DNA from: JAJRXR01 sp041987545
GTDB taxonomy: Bacteria > Planctomycetota > Phycisphaerae > Phycisphaerales > UBA1924
Assembly: GCA_041987545.1 (NCBI GenBank)
Contig: JBHIWH010000006.1
Location: 62,001 to 126,000 of the forward strand
Length of the DNA stretch: 64,000 nucleotides
Reading direction: 5' to 3'
Numbering within the stretch: the stretch's first letter is position 1; each line of letters begins with the position of its first letter. The position numbers and the translations under genes were made by a program. The notes under the pieces are model-generated. The model saw only the letters and a program-made list of their open reading frames with translations. It had not been told where the DNA came from and did no database searches. Shown here in pieces: positions 1 through 7,931 of this stretch.

Positions 1-693
1 GGCGCGAGGCCCGACGTCGTGCTCACGCTCGACGGGGCGGGCGATCCCCTGATGAGCCCGCGGGCGCTGGACGTCGTCCGGGCCGCCCGCGACGTGGGCA
101 TCGCGGGCGTCCACGTCCGGACCGATCTCGTCAAGCCCGCGCTCGACGGCGACGCGGCGCTCGACGCCCTGCTCGACGCGGGCGCCGACGTCATCAGCGT
201 CGACCTGCTCGCGACCACGCCCGAGACCTACCGGTCGCTCACCGGGTCCGACGCGTTCGAGCGTGTGGTCGAAGGAGTGCGACACCTGGTCGGGCGGCGC
301 GACGGGGCAGGCGGGCCCGGCGGCATCCCGACGCCCTGGATCGTCCCCCGCATCACACGCTGCGACGCGAGCGTCGGCGAGGTCCAGGCCTTCCACGACA
401 CGTGGATCATGACGAGCGGCGCCAGCGTCATCGACCCGCCCGGGCGCACGCCCGGCGCCCGCGTCCGGGCGCTGCCCGTGCCCGAGACCCGGCGCGCCTG
501 GTGGGACCGGGAGCGGATCACGATACTGTCGGACGGCACGGTCGCGTCGCCCGCGTGGCTCGACGAGCCGATGCGGGTCGGCGCGGGGATCCCGATCGAG
601 GAGATCCACCGGCGACTGTGGCGCGCGTCACGGGACGAGGGGTCGATCCTGGAGGCCAAGCCGTCGGCGCTGGCCAGGGGGAGGGCGGCGTGA
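1..693 (+). CDS. Radical SAM / SPASM-like protein, 3' part only
   Basis: The frame is open at the left edge, so only the last 230 residues are visible. The stretch LTLDGAGDPLMSP followed by ALDVVRAARDVGI resembles the middle of a radical SAM barrel (the GEPLLHP strand and following helix). The C-terminal part, ITILSDGTVASPAW then a glycine and IEEIHRRLW, has the layout of a SPASM domain, but the cysteines expected there are absent. The CX3CX2C motif would lie upstream of the window. The stop codon overlaps the neuA start (GTGA), so it is the first visible gene of a nonulosonic acid operon. Inference: it modifies a sugar or a surface substrate in that pathway. It recalls the radical SAM proteins found beside neuB-type genes in spirochaetes. 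The family is moderately sure, the substrate unknown. Confidence 0.6.
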   Translation, partial: GARPDVVLTLDGAGDPLMSPRALDVVRAARDVGIAGVHVRTDLVKPALDGDAALDALLDAGADVISVDLLATTPETYRSLTGSDAFERVVEGVRHLVGRRDGAGGPGGIPTPWIVPRITRCDASVGEVQAFHDTWIMTSGASVIDPPGRTPGARVRALPVPETRRAWWDRERITILSDGTVASPAWLDEPMRVGAGIPIEEIHRRLWRASRDEGSILEAKPSALARGRAA

Positions 694-1448
694 GCGGGGC
701 GATCGCGGTCATCCTCGCGCGCGCCGGCTCCAAGGGCCTCCCCGGCAAGAACGTCGCGCCCGTCGGCGGGCGCCCGTGCATCGCGTGGACGATCGACGCG
801 GCCCGGGAGGCCGCCGATGTGTCGCGGGTCGTGGTCTCCAGCGACGATCGGCGCGCGCTGGAGATCGGGTCGGCCATGGGCGCCGAGGCGATCGACCGAC
901 CGCCCGCGCTCGCCTCCGACGAGGCGACCATCGACGCCGCCGCCCGGCACGCGGTCGAGACCGCGGCGTGGACCGACGGCCCGGTCGTGATCCTGTACGC
1001 CAACGTCCCGGTCCGCCCCGAGGGGCTGATCGACCGGGCGCTGGCGCGCCTCGCCGAGGGCTTCGACAGCGTGCAGAGCTACGCGCCCGTCGGCAAGCAC
1101 CACCCGTGGTGGACGGCGAGGCTCGATGAGACGACCGGCGACGTGCGCGCGTGGGAGGGCGACGCCCTGAACCACGGCGTGTACCGGCGCCAGGACCTGC
1201 CGCCCGCCCGCGTGCCCGACGGCGGGGTGCTTGCCGTCATGCCCGAGGCCCTGGCGCTGCGGATCGAGGGCGTCGCGCCCGGGCCCCACGCGTTCTTGGG
1301 CGCTCGGCGGGGCGGGGTCGCGACGGGCGAGGGCGAGGTCGTGGACATCGACTCGCGGATCGACCAGTTCGTCGCCGACGCGCTGCTCCGCGAGCGGCAG
1401 GCGGCGCACGACCCGCACCGCTCCCGCGAGTGGCGGCGGACGGGCTAG
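690..1448 (+). CDS. neuA: CMP-nonulosonate (acylneuraminate) cytidylyltransferase
   Basis: This 252-residue protein should activate a nonulosonic acid (sialic, legionaminic or related) with CTP to the CMP-sugar, in the cytoplasm. The N-terminus reads AVILARAGSKGLPGKNV, the hallmark nucleotide-binding loop of NeuA/KdsB-type enzymes. VVVSSDD and the C-terminal VVDIDSRIDQF also fit the family. The GTG start at 690 overlaps the previous stop codon (GTGA), which implies translational coupling; the longer open frame upstream overlaps the radical SAM gene and was rejected. neuB begins 11 bases after the stop. The exact sugar cannot be told from sequence. Confidence 0.9.
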   Translation: MSGAIAVILARAGSKGLPGKNVAPVGGRPCIAWTIDAAREAADVSRVVVSSDDRRALEIGSAMGAEAIDRPPALASDEATIDAAARHAVETAAWTDGPVVILYANVPVRPEGLIDRALARLAEGFDSVQSYAPVGKHHPWWTARLDETTGDVRAWEGDALNHGVYRRQDLPPARVPDGGVLAVMPEALALRIEGVAPGPHAFLGARRGGVATGEGEVVDIDSRIDQFVADALLRERQAAHDPHRSREWRRTG

Positions 1449-1459
1449 GCTGGGCCGGC

Positions 1460-2569
1460 GTGAAGATCGGCCAGCGCGAGATCGGGCCCGGGCATCCGCC
1501 GTACGTCATCGCCGAGATCGGCGTGAACCACGACGGACAGGTCTCCCGCGCGCTGGAGCTGACCGAGGCCGCGGTCGAGGCCGGCGCCGACGCCGTCAAG
1601 CTCCAGTACTTCGAGACCGACCGGCTGCTGAGCAAGGCCGCCAAGCTGGCGGCGTACCAGAAGGCCGCGGGCGAGACGGACCCGGTCGCGATGCTGCGGC
1701 GCCTGGAGCTGGGCCTCGACGAGATGGCGCGGGTCGTCGATCGCGCCCACGAACTGGGTATCCACGCGATCGTGACGGTGTTCAGCGTGGAGCTGGTTCA
1801 GCCCGCGAGTGGGCTGGCGTGGGACGCGTACAAGAGCGCGTCGCCGGACGTGATCAACAAGCCGCTGCTGGAGGCCCTGGCCGCGACGGGCAAGCCGTTG
1901 ATCGTGAGCACGGGGGCGAGCACGCTGGACGAGGTCGTGCGGGCGGTGGGGTGGCTGGAGGGGATCCTGGACCGGCTCGCGGTGCTGCAGTGTGTGAGCA
2001 GCTACCCGGCGCACCACGGCGCGGTCGGGGGTTTCTTCGCGCTCCGTGAACGATTCGGCGAACGCGTGCCGATCGGCTACAGCGATCACTCAATCTCGAA
2101 CGAAGCTCGAATGCCGGGAGCAGCGGTTCTTGAGAAGCACCTGACCTACAACACGAGCGCCGCGGGCCCGGACCATGCTGCATCCCTGAATCCGCGAGAT
2201 TTTCGGCGGTACGTCGAGCACTCAAAGGAAGAGGGGGAGTACGCGGCTGATGAGTTTCGGAAACGGGCTCTCTGCTCACTCGCGGTTGGCCGTGGATGTC
2301 GAATCGAGGAGGTGTCGGCGAGCGACATCGACGAGTACCTTCAGAAACGTGTGATGGAGAGCGAGCAAGATGTGCGGGCCGTCGCCCGACAGAGCTTGAC
2401 GATGACGCGGGCGATGAGCAGGGGCGAGGCGATCTCGCGGGACGATCTGACCATCAAACGCCCCGGGACGGGCATCGAGCCCTTCCGCCTCGACGAGGTC
2501 ATCGGCAAGCGTCTGGCGCGAAGCGTGGAGGCGGACACACCCCTCGTGGAGGATGATCTCGCCGGCTAG
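1460..2569 (+). CDS. neuB: N-acetylneuraminate / nonulosonate synthase
   Basis: A 369-residue enzyme condensing phosphoenolpyruvate with an N-acyl-mannosamine-type sugar. Family marks are PYVIAEIGVNHDG at the N-terminus, DAVKLQYF, the metal-site strand GYSDH (His210), EKHLTY (His227), GPDHAAS, and a C-terminal SAF/antifreeze-like domain from about residue 310 (RGEAISRDDLTIKRPG). The GTG at 1460 places PYVIAEIG near residue 13 as usual; no Shine-Dalgarno is visible and a TAGGCT box lies 8 bases upstream. Two oddities: the His-to-His interval is 17 residues instead of the 21 I recall for the meningococcal enzyme, and from about 2040 the codon use becomes clearly more AT-rich. The stop codon TAG lies inside a REP-like repeat. 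Enzymatic activity is therefore not certain. Confidence 0.88.
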   Translation: MKIGQREIGPGHPPYVIAEIGVNHDGQVSRALELTEAAVEAGADAVKLQYFETDRLLSKAAKLAAYQKAAGETDPVAMLRRLELGLDEMARVVDRAHELGIHAIVTVFSVELVQPASGLAWDAYKSASPDVINKPLLEALAATGKPLIVSTGASTLDEVVRAVGWLEGILDRLAVLQCVSSYPAHHGAVGGFFALRERFGERVPIGYSDHSISNEARMPGAAVLEKHLTYNTSAAGPDHAASLNPRDFRRYVEHSKEEGEYAADEFRKRALCSLAVGRGCRIEEVSASDIDEYLQKRVMESEQDVRAVARQSLTMTRAMSRGEAISRDDLTIKRPGTGIEPFRLDEVIGKRLARSVEADTPLVEDDLAG

Positions 2570-2590
2570 CCCGGAACGTCAGTGACGGGC
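2566..2590 (-). repeat. REP-like 25-mer, left outer copy
   Basis: It begins CTAGCCCGGAACG and ends GTGACGGGC, and is an exact reverse complement of 3210-3234. Internally it can fold through CGGGC/GCCCG arms. Its bases 2567-2569 are the neuB stop codon. Confidence 0.85.
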
Positions 2591-2652
2591 CTTCTTTCTC
2601 TTCTCGTTCTCCTCCTCTTCACTTCTAGCATTCGCCACGCTCTTGCTCGCCT

Positions 2653-2677
2653 GCCCGTCACTGGCGTTCCGGGCTAG
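2653..2677 (+). repeat. REP-like 25-mer, left inner copy
   Basis: The sequence matches 3210-3234 with a single A-to-G difference (CACTGGCG instead of CACTGACG). With 2566-2590 it forms an inverted pair around a 62-base pyrimidine-rich spacer, a BIME-like arrangement. Confidence 0.85.
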
Positions 2678-2695
2678 TTTGGGAGCGCGTCTCTG

Positions 2696-2701
2696 TATGC
2701 T
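2696..2701 (+). promoter_or_regulatory. -10-like box TATGCT, leaderless position
   Basis: TATGCT lies 6 bases before the ATG at 2708 with no Shine-Dalgarno between them; a transcript from it would begin at about the start codon. Confidence 0.4.
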
Positions 2702-2707
2702 CATGCC

Positions 2708-3199
2708 ATGGCGTCGGCGCTCGCGTATTTCTTGACGTGGACGACCTACGGGACCTGGCTCAGGGGAGACGAGCGTGGGTGGGCAGAGCGGGTTGGTCAC
2801 ATGACGCGGTACGCGAGCCCGGACCCGTCACGCGTTGCGGCGGATCGGGCGCGCCTCAGACATGATCCTGTTGTGCTCACACCTGAGATGCGTCTTGTGG
2901 TTGACCGGGCGATCCGGGATGGGTGTGCTCACAGAGAATGGCAGCTGCATGCCCTGAACGCTTGATCGAATCACGTGCACGCGGTGGTCGCGGCTAGTGC
3001 GTCGATCGATCGGGCGCTCGCGGATCTGAATGCGTGGGGGACTCGCAGGCTCCGTGAGCGGGGGATGGTCGGGGCGGACACTCGGGTCTGGACTCGTCAC
3101 GGCTCGACCCGCTCTATTGATTCACAAGCCTCGCTCGACGCGGCGGTTGACTACGTGGATCGGTTGCAGGATGGCCCGGGGCGCTGGGAGAGGTCGTGA
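2708..3199 (+). pseudogene. REP-associated tyrosine (Y1, IS200-like) transposase with in-frame TGA
   Basis: The 164-codon frame begins YFLTWTTYGTWLRGDERGW, typical of RAYT proteins. It contains the HUH metal motif SNHVH (codons 87-91) and a candidate catalytic tyrosine at codon 149 (AVDYVDRLQDG). Codon 86, just before SNHVH, is TGA (2963-2965). Family members usually have Arg there (A-L-N-x-R-S-N-H-V-H), so a single C-to-T change of CGA explains it. The reading frame is otherwise intact on both sides, so the lesion is recent or the TGA is read through. HUH Y1 enzymes of this group nick REP hairpins like those flanking this gene. As written the gene gives an inactive 85-residue fragment. Confidence 0.8.
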
Positions 3200-3209
3200 A
3201 CCGCTCGGA

Positions 3210-3234
3210 GCCCGTCACTGACGTTCCGGGCTAG
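3210..3234 (+). repeat. REP-like 25-mer, right copy
   Basis: It begins GCCCGTCACTGACG and ends TTCCGGGCTAG, and is an exact reverse complement of the left outer copy. Its last bases contribute to the TAGTCT box in front of neuC. Confidence 0.85.
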
Positions 3235-3237
3235 TCT
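3232..3237 (+). promoter_or_regulatory. -10-like box TAGTCT before neuC
   Basis: TAGTCT overlaps the end of the right REP copy and lies 6 bases from the ATG at 3244; no Shine-Dalgarno lies between. The insertion may therefore have supplied neuC with its own promoter. Confidence 0.35.
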
Positions 3238-3243
3238 TGGGGC

Positions 3244-4449
3244 ATGATCGGCGACGGCTGGGCGGATTCGGGAGACGAGCGGGCGCGGGATCGTGCGCCC
3301 ACGCCCGACAACCCACGGCGGGTCTCGGTGGTGACGGGGACGCGGGCCGAGTTCGGGTTGCTGCGGCCGGTGATGCACGCCGTCCGCGACCGCCCGGGAC
3401 TGGAGCTGCTGGTCGTCGCCGCCGGCTCGCACCTGATCCAGCCGGCCGCGACGTTCCGGGAGATCAAGGCCGAGTACGACGTCGCCGACTCGGTCCCGAT
3501 GCAGACGGTCGGAAAAACAGGCCGCTGGGCGGACGTGGAGGCGCTGGGCCGGGGCGTGGCGCGATTCGGGCGGAGTTTCGAGCGGCTGGCCCCCGACTGG
3601 GTCGTCGTGCTGGGCGACCGGATCGAGGCGTTCGCGGCGGCGTCCGCGGCGAGCGTGGGCGGGGTCGCCGTCGCGCACATCCACGGCGGGGACCGGGCCG
3701 AGGGCGTCAGCGACGAGGCGATGCGGCACGCGATCACCAAGCTGGCGCATCTTCATCTGGCCGCGAGCGAGCAATCCGCCGAGCGGATCCGGCGGATGGG
3801 CGAGCGGCCCGAGCACGTCCGTGTCATCGGCTCGCCCGCGATCGACGGTCTCGCGGGCGTCGAGCCCATGGACGACGCGGAGTTCGAGGAGCTGGGCTCG
3901 CCGGTGGCGGTCCTGCTCATGCACCCGATCGGGCGGTCCAACGAGCGCGAGGAGCTGGCGGTGGACGCCGCGATCGAGGGGATCCAGGGGGCGCTCGACA
4001 CGGGCTCGAGCCGCGGCATCATGGCGCTGCACCCGAACTTCGACCCCGGTCGCGAGGGCGTGATGCAGGCGCTGATGAGCGCGCCGGACGCCGTCAAGGT
4101 CGTCCGCCACCTGCCACGGGCGAGGTTTGTCTCGCTGCTCAGGCGCCTGGGCGAGGGCGGGGGTGTGCTCGTGGGGAACTCGAGCGCGGGTCTGATCGAG
4201 GCCGCGGCACTGGGGTGCCCGGTCGTGAACATCGGCCCGCGGCAGGGCGGGCGGGAGCACGGCGCCAACGTGGTGCACGCGGCCGAGGACGCGGGGGCGA
4301 TCGAGCAGGCCGTCGCCCGGGCGCGGTCGCTGGACGGCCCGTTCGAGCACCCGTTCGGGGACGGCCGCGCGGGCGAGCGCGCCGCCGAGGCGCTGCTGCG
4401 TGTCGACCCGGGCGCCCCGGGCTTCACCCGCAAGCGGTGCGCGTACTAG
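3244..4449 (+). CDS. neuC: UDP-N-acetylglucosamine 2-epimerase, hydrolysing (NeuC/LegG type)
   Basis: 401 residues. The enzyme should convert a UDP-HexNAc to free ManNAc-type sugar plus UDP, supplying the substrate of NeuB. Motifs: VVTGTRAEFGLLRPVM near residue 30, VVLGDRIEAFAAA, HIHGGDRAEGVSDEAMRHA, and VGNSSAGLIEAAALGCPVVN with GGREHG near the C-terminus, all typical of the WecB/NeuC fold (two Rossmann domains). The ATG at 3244 leaves about 28 extra N-terminal residues, rich in Arg, Asp and Ala; a later start cannot be excluded. It sits downstream of neuB across the REP/RAYT unit. It could act on UDP-GlcNAc or on a 2,4-diacetamido sugar (legionaminate route); the sequence does not decide. 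Confidence 0.9.
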   Translation: MIGDGWADSGDERARDRAPTPDNPRRVSVVTGTRAEFGLLRPVMHAVRDRPGLELLVVAAGSHLIQPAATFREIKAEYDVADSVPMQTVGKTGRWADVEALGRGVARFGRSFERLAPDWVVVLGDRIEAFAAASAASVGGVAVAHIHGGDRAEGVSDEAMRHAITKLAHLHLAASEQSAERIRRMGERPEHVRVIGSPAIDGLAGVEPMDDAEFEELGSPVAVLLMHPIGRSNEREELAVDAAIEGIQGALDTGSSRGIMALHPNFDPGREGVMQALMSAPDAVKVVRHLPRARFVSLLRRLGEGGGVLVGNSSAGLIEAAALGCPVVNIGPRQGGREHGANVVHAAEDAGAIEQAVARARSLDGPFEHPFGDGRAGERAAEALLRVDPGAPGFTRKRCAY

Positions 4450-4616
4450 CGGCGGGGGGAGCGGGCGCGCCGTGAGGTCCGCGGTGGTTATCGCGGCGGC
4501 CCGCCCGTTCGGTCTCGGACAACTCTCCCGAATACGCGGCTTGGAACGAAGTGGGGGTCCACGCGCGCCGATGACGCCTCCCGTCCGGGCCACCGCGCCC
4601 CCATAGGGAGAACGCC

Positions 4617-5498
4617 ATGTCCGTGTCCGCCGAGCAGAAGGAGCAGATCGTCGCGAGCGCCATCCGCGAGATCAGCCATATCGCGACGCTGCCCGAGATC
4701 ACGCTCAAGATCATCGACCTGGTCGAGGATCCGAGTTCGACCGCCCAGGACCTGCACGAGGTGATCTCCGGGGACCCGGCGCTCAGCTCGCGGATCCTGA
4801 AGGTCGTCAACAGCTCGTTCTACGGCCTGCCGGGTCAGATCGCCTCGATCAACCGGGCGATCGTGATGCTCGGGCTCAACGCGGTCAAGAACATCGCGAT
4901 CGCCGCCAGCCTCGCCAAGCTCTTCCGGGGCGGCGAGCTGACGCCCGACTTCAGCGCCAAGGACCTGTGGACGCACTCGAACACGGTCGCCGCCGCCAGC
5001 AAGCTGATCGCCGACGAGCTGAAGCTCGGCCTGGGCGACGAGGCGTACCTGGCCGGCCTGATCCACGACATCGGGATCATGGTCGAGATGCAGTTCGACC
5101 GGAACAAGCTGATCGAGGTCGTCGAGAAGGCGGGCGTTGGCGAGGACGGCGCGCCGGTGCTGAACATGCTGGAGGTCGAGGAGGCCGTCTTCGGCGCCGA
5201 CCACCAGGACTTCGGGGCGGCCCTGTGCGAGAAGTGGAAGTTCCCGGCGCCGTTCGCGCTGGTCACGGGCTACCACCACCGCCCGGCCGAGGCGCCCGGC
5301 GAGAAGCGGACGCTCGTCGCCGTCGTGGCGGCGGCCGACCGGATCGCCGCCAAGGTCGCCGGCGCCTTCCGCCTGGACCTGGACTCGACCGAGATCCCGG
5401 GCGAGCTGATGGAGCTGCTGGGCCTGACGCCCGAGCAGGTCGAGAAGATCGAGACCAAGCTCGCCGCCGAGCTCGAGGAACTCGACGACTCGCTCTGA
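4617..5498 (+). CDS. HDOD domain signalling protein
   Basis: 293 residues made almost entirely of one HDOD domain (about 15-215), a relative of the HD phosphohydrolases found in bacterial signalling and regulation. Visible marks are IATLPEITLKIIDLVEDP, the first-helix signature DPALSSRILKVVNSSFYG, and GLIHDIG (His150, Asp151), where one HD pair survives. The C-terminal 70 residues form an acidic helix. The start at 4617 follows AGGGAGAA at a good distance. The 167 bases between neuC and this gene hold no recognisable feature beyond this ribosome site. It stands alone, followed by a strong hairpin. Its target is unknown. Confidence 0.88.
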   Translation: MSVSAEQKEQIVASAIREISHIATLPEITLKIIDLVEDPSSTAQDLHEVISGDPALSSRILKVVNSSFYGLPGQIASINRAIVMLGLNAVKNIAIAASLAKLFRGGELTPDFSAKDLWTHSNTVAAASKLIADELKLGLGDEAYLAGLIHDIGIMVEMQFDRNKLIEVVEKAGVGEDGAPVLNMLEVEEAVFGADHQDFGAALCEKWKFPAPFALVTGYHHRPAEAPGEKRTLVAVVAAADRIAAKVAGAFRLDLDSTEIPGELMELLGLTPEQVEKIETKLAAELEELDDSL

Positions 5499-5509
5499 GC
5501 AAAGGAACA

Positions 5510-5533
5510 CACCGCCCCGAGAACGGGGCGGTG
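5510..5533 (+). terminator. Perfect 10-bp hairpin between convergent genes
   Basis: CACCGCCCCG pairs with CGGGGCGGTG around the loop AGAA. A CT-rich run (CTCTCTTTCTCC) follows about 9 bases later on the plus strand, and TGTTCCTTT follows on the minus strand. It lies between the convergent HDOD gene and the dockerin-tailed gene and could stop both. Confidence 0.7.
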
Positions 5534-5598
5534 CGCGGAAACTCTCTTTCTCCCTCCGGGCGGCTGCACGAATAGTGCGGCCGTCTGCTTTTGGCGCC

Positions 5599-6951
5599 CT
5601 ACTGGCTGTCGGCGAACGCGTGCATGAAGTCGATCACGTCGAGGAAGTCCACGACGTCGTCGTTGTTCGTGTCCGCGTCCCAGACGGCCGGACGCTCGGG
5701 CCGATCGGTCTGGGAGAACTGGTCGATGAAGTCCATGACGTCCATGTGATCGACGACCTCGTCGCCGTTGAAGTCCGCCAGGGCGCCCTCGGCGATGATC
5801 GCGTCGAAGAACTCGTTGTCCTCCCCGTCGTGGGTCCGCTGGATGAAGCGGTACGAGAACGACCGCCAGGCCCAGGCGACGTACCCGCGGTCGCGGAAGT
5901 CGGCGACGTCCTTGATGCCGTACACGGGATCGACACTGGGCTTCATGAAGCCGACGCCGATCTCGGTGGTCGCGGGGTCGTAGACCTCGCCCGCCCGCGT
6001 GTCCTGCAGGAAGAAGCGGTGCAGGGCGACCCAGGGCGCCTCGTAGACGAGCGGGTTGGGGATGAACGTGTTCCCGATCCACTCGCCACGGGGGACGGCC
6101 TCGCCGCCGATGCGCACACCCGCGTAGTCGGGGTTGTGCTGGAGCGCCTGGACGGTCTCCTGGGGGGACATCGTCCCGCCGAAGTCGTTGGACAGCGAGC
6201 CCGAGTCAAACCACAGCGCGTTGAAGGAGGAGGCGAGCCACGGGTAGTTGTTCTGCCAGGTCCACTCGGCGCTGCGGCGGTCGCCCGCGTCGAAGTGCCC
6301 CTGGTAGCCCGGGATGTAGAGGGGGTCCTGGGCGCACGTGTACCCGTCGGGCAGGACGCCGGTCGGCTCGAGGCAGGGCGTGCACGGCGAGTTGTGGCGG
6401 ATGCCGACGAAAACGCCGACCTCGAGCGTGGGGTCGATCTGCCGCTTCTGGTTGATCCAGTCGCGGGCGTGGATGAGGTAGGCGATGCGGTGCCCGTGCT
6501 CGAGGTAGTGGTACTGGGACATCTGGACGATGTCGTTGTTCTGGATGGTGCCGCCCGGGCGGTTGAAGACGATGCGGCGGAAGCCGGCGTCCCAGGCCTC
6601 CTGCATCCGCTGGACCAGCTCCTCGCCCGCGGTGTCCGGGTCGCGGAACCAGGAGACGAAGCCGAACGGGTTGGTCGGCGAGTACGAGCCGTTGTAGGGG
6701 GAGACGACCGCGACCGGGCGTCGATCGGGCGTGAAGCGGTACCCCTGGTTCATCGAGTAGCTCTGACCCGGGTTGTCGGAGTCGTGGAAGACGTGCACCC
6801 CGGAGGCGTCGGGCAGGGGCGGGCACTCGTTGTGGGGGGGGATCCCGGCCGCCCCGGCGGGCAGGGCGGCGGCGGAAAGAGCGATGGCAGCGGGGGCGGC
6901 GAGCGGGCGCAGAGAGATCGCGCCCGCACGGATCGTGGCGTCCGTGCTCAT
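5599..6951 (-). CDS. Secreted protein with dockerin-type tail
   Basis: 450 residues. The start at 6951 follows CGGAGCC and begins a signal peptide (hydrophobic APAAIALSAAALPAGAAG). The body has no motif I recognise with certainty; it has paired cysteines (HNSPCTPCLEP) and alternating strand/helix text that could be a TIM-barrel hydrolase fold. The tail carries two calcium-loop repeats, LADFNGDEVVDHMDVMDFID and then DADTNNDDVVDFLDVIDFM, as in type I dockerins, and ends SQ rather than in the CP of the other tailed proteins here. Probably exported and attached to a partner. Function unknown. The 164 bases upstream, to surE, hold no feature I can name. Confidence 0.75.
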   Translation of the reverse strand: MSTDATIRAGAISLRPLAAPAAIALSAAALPAGAAGIPPHNECPPLPDASGVHVFHDSDNPGQSYSMNQGYRFTPDRRPVAVVSPYNGSYSPTNPFGFVSWFRDPDTAGEELVQRMQEAWDAGFRRIVFNRPGGTIQNNDIVQMSQYHYLEHGHRIAYLIHARDWINQKRQIDPTLEVGVFVGIRHNSPCTPCLEPTGVLPDGYTCAQDPLYIPGYQGHFDAGDRRSAEWTWQNNYPWLASSFNALWFDSGSLSNDFGGTMSPQETVQALQHNPDYAGVRIGGEAVPRGEWIGNTFIPNPLVYEAPWVALHRFFLQDTRAGEVYDPATTEIGVGFMKPSVDPVYGIKDVADFRDRGYVAWAWRSFSYRFIQRTHDGEDNEFFDAIIAEGALADFNGDEVVDHMDVMDFIDQFSQTDRPERPAVWDADTNNDDVVDFLDVIDFMHAFADSQ

Positions 6952-7115
6952 GGATGTGGCTCCGTGGATTCGCCCGTGCGACGGACGTTTTCGCCCGCGG
7001 TCGCTCCGCGGGGACAAGCGGGGCACCCTACCGGGCCGCGCAAGAACTGCGCATGCCCGATCCGTTGGGGAGGCCCTGTGGATGAGATTCTGAATGACTC
7101 ACGTCGCCGGCCAGA

Positions 7116-7925
7116 TCAGGCCAGCCGCGACCTCCACCGCTCCATCCCGGAGGGGCTGGTGAGGTCGAAATGCAGGGGCGTGAGCGTCACCCGGCCGGCC
7201 ATCAGCTCGTGGACGTCCGTGCCCGGGTCCGTGGACCGGAAGTCCAGCCCGTGCCCCGAGGCCCAGTAGTAGGGCTTGCCCCCGGGGCTCTCGCGGCGTT
7301 CGTAGGAGTCCACCAGGCCGTGCACGTTCATCGGGCAGACGACCATCTCCCGCTCGCGGGAGGCCTCGGGGTCGCCCTGCTCGGTCCTGGGAATGTTGAT
7401 CGACAGGCACTCGTGGGGCGCCAGGTCGCCCGCGGCCAGGACGGCGTCGATCGCCCGCCGGGCGTGGGCCGCGCCGGTCTTGAAGTCCGGCTCGCCCCTC
7501 GCGATGAGCATGGAGACGGCGATCGCGGGCACGCCCAGGAAGGCGGCCTCGATGGCGGCGGCGACGGTGCCCGAGTAGATGACGTTGATCCCGCAGTTGG
7601 CGCCCGAGTTCATGCCCGAGATGACCAGGTCGGGGCGGGCGGGCGTGCCGTCGGCGTCCTGGCCGTGCATCTCGGGGAAGAGGTTGGTCAGGGCGAGCTT
7701 GACGCAGTCGGCGGGGCGCCCGTCGACGGCGATGCCGGACATCTTGGGCGTGACCCGGACACGGGAGGTCATGAGGGGCGCGTGGTAGGTGATGCCGTGG
7801 CTGGTGGCGGACTGGACGGTCTTGGGCGCGACGACGGTGACCTCGCCGAGGCCAGAGAGGGCGTCGTGGAGGGCGATGATGCCCGGGGCGGCGATGCCGT
7901 CGTCGTTGGTGAGGAGGATGCGCAT
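7116..7925 (-). CDS. surE: 5'/3'-nucleotidase SurE
   Basis: 269 residues. MRILLTNDDGIAAPGI at the N-terminus carries the acidic metal-binding pair (Asp8, Asp9) of SurE. VVAPKTVQSATSHGIT, VDGRPADCVKLAL and the central SGMNSGANCGINVIYSGTV complete the signature. The enzyme dephosphorylates nucleoside monophosphates and is linked to stationary-phase survival. The start codon has no Shine-Dalgarno but a TACGCT box 8 bases upstream. The upstream gene on the same strand stops only 6 bases away, so either an operon or an internal promoter is possible. Confidence 0.93.
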   Translation of the reverse strand: MRILLTNDDGIAAPGIIALHDALSGLGEVTVVAPKTVQSATSHGITYHAPLMTSRVRVTPKMSGIAVDGRPADCVKLALTNLFPEMHGQDADGTPARPDLVISGMNSGANCGINVIYSGTVAAAIEAAFLGVPAIAVSMLIARGEPDFKTGAAHARRAIDAVLAAGDLAPHECLSINIPRTEQGDPEASREREMVVCPMNVHGLVDSYERRESPGGKPYYWASGHGLDFRSTDPGTDVHELMAGRVTLTPLHFDLTSPSGMERWRSRLA

Positions 7926-7931
7926 GCGGGA

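Larger units (their letters stand above)
2566..3234 (+). mobile_element. REP/RAYT unit inserted between neuB and neuC
   Basis: A transposase-like gene of the REP-associated tyrosine transposase group is bounded by 25-base repeats: an inverted pair on the left (2566-2590 and 2653-2677) and one copy on the right (3210-3234). The outermost copies are exact reverse complements. The unit separates neuB from neuC, which would otherwise be adjacent. Both boundaries end in CTAG. The left repeat contains the neuB stop codon, and the right one ends 9 bases before the neuC start. Codon use inside is less GC-rich than in the flanking genes, consistent with transfer. Confidence 0.8.
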
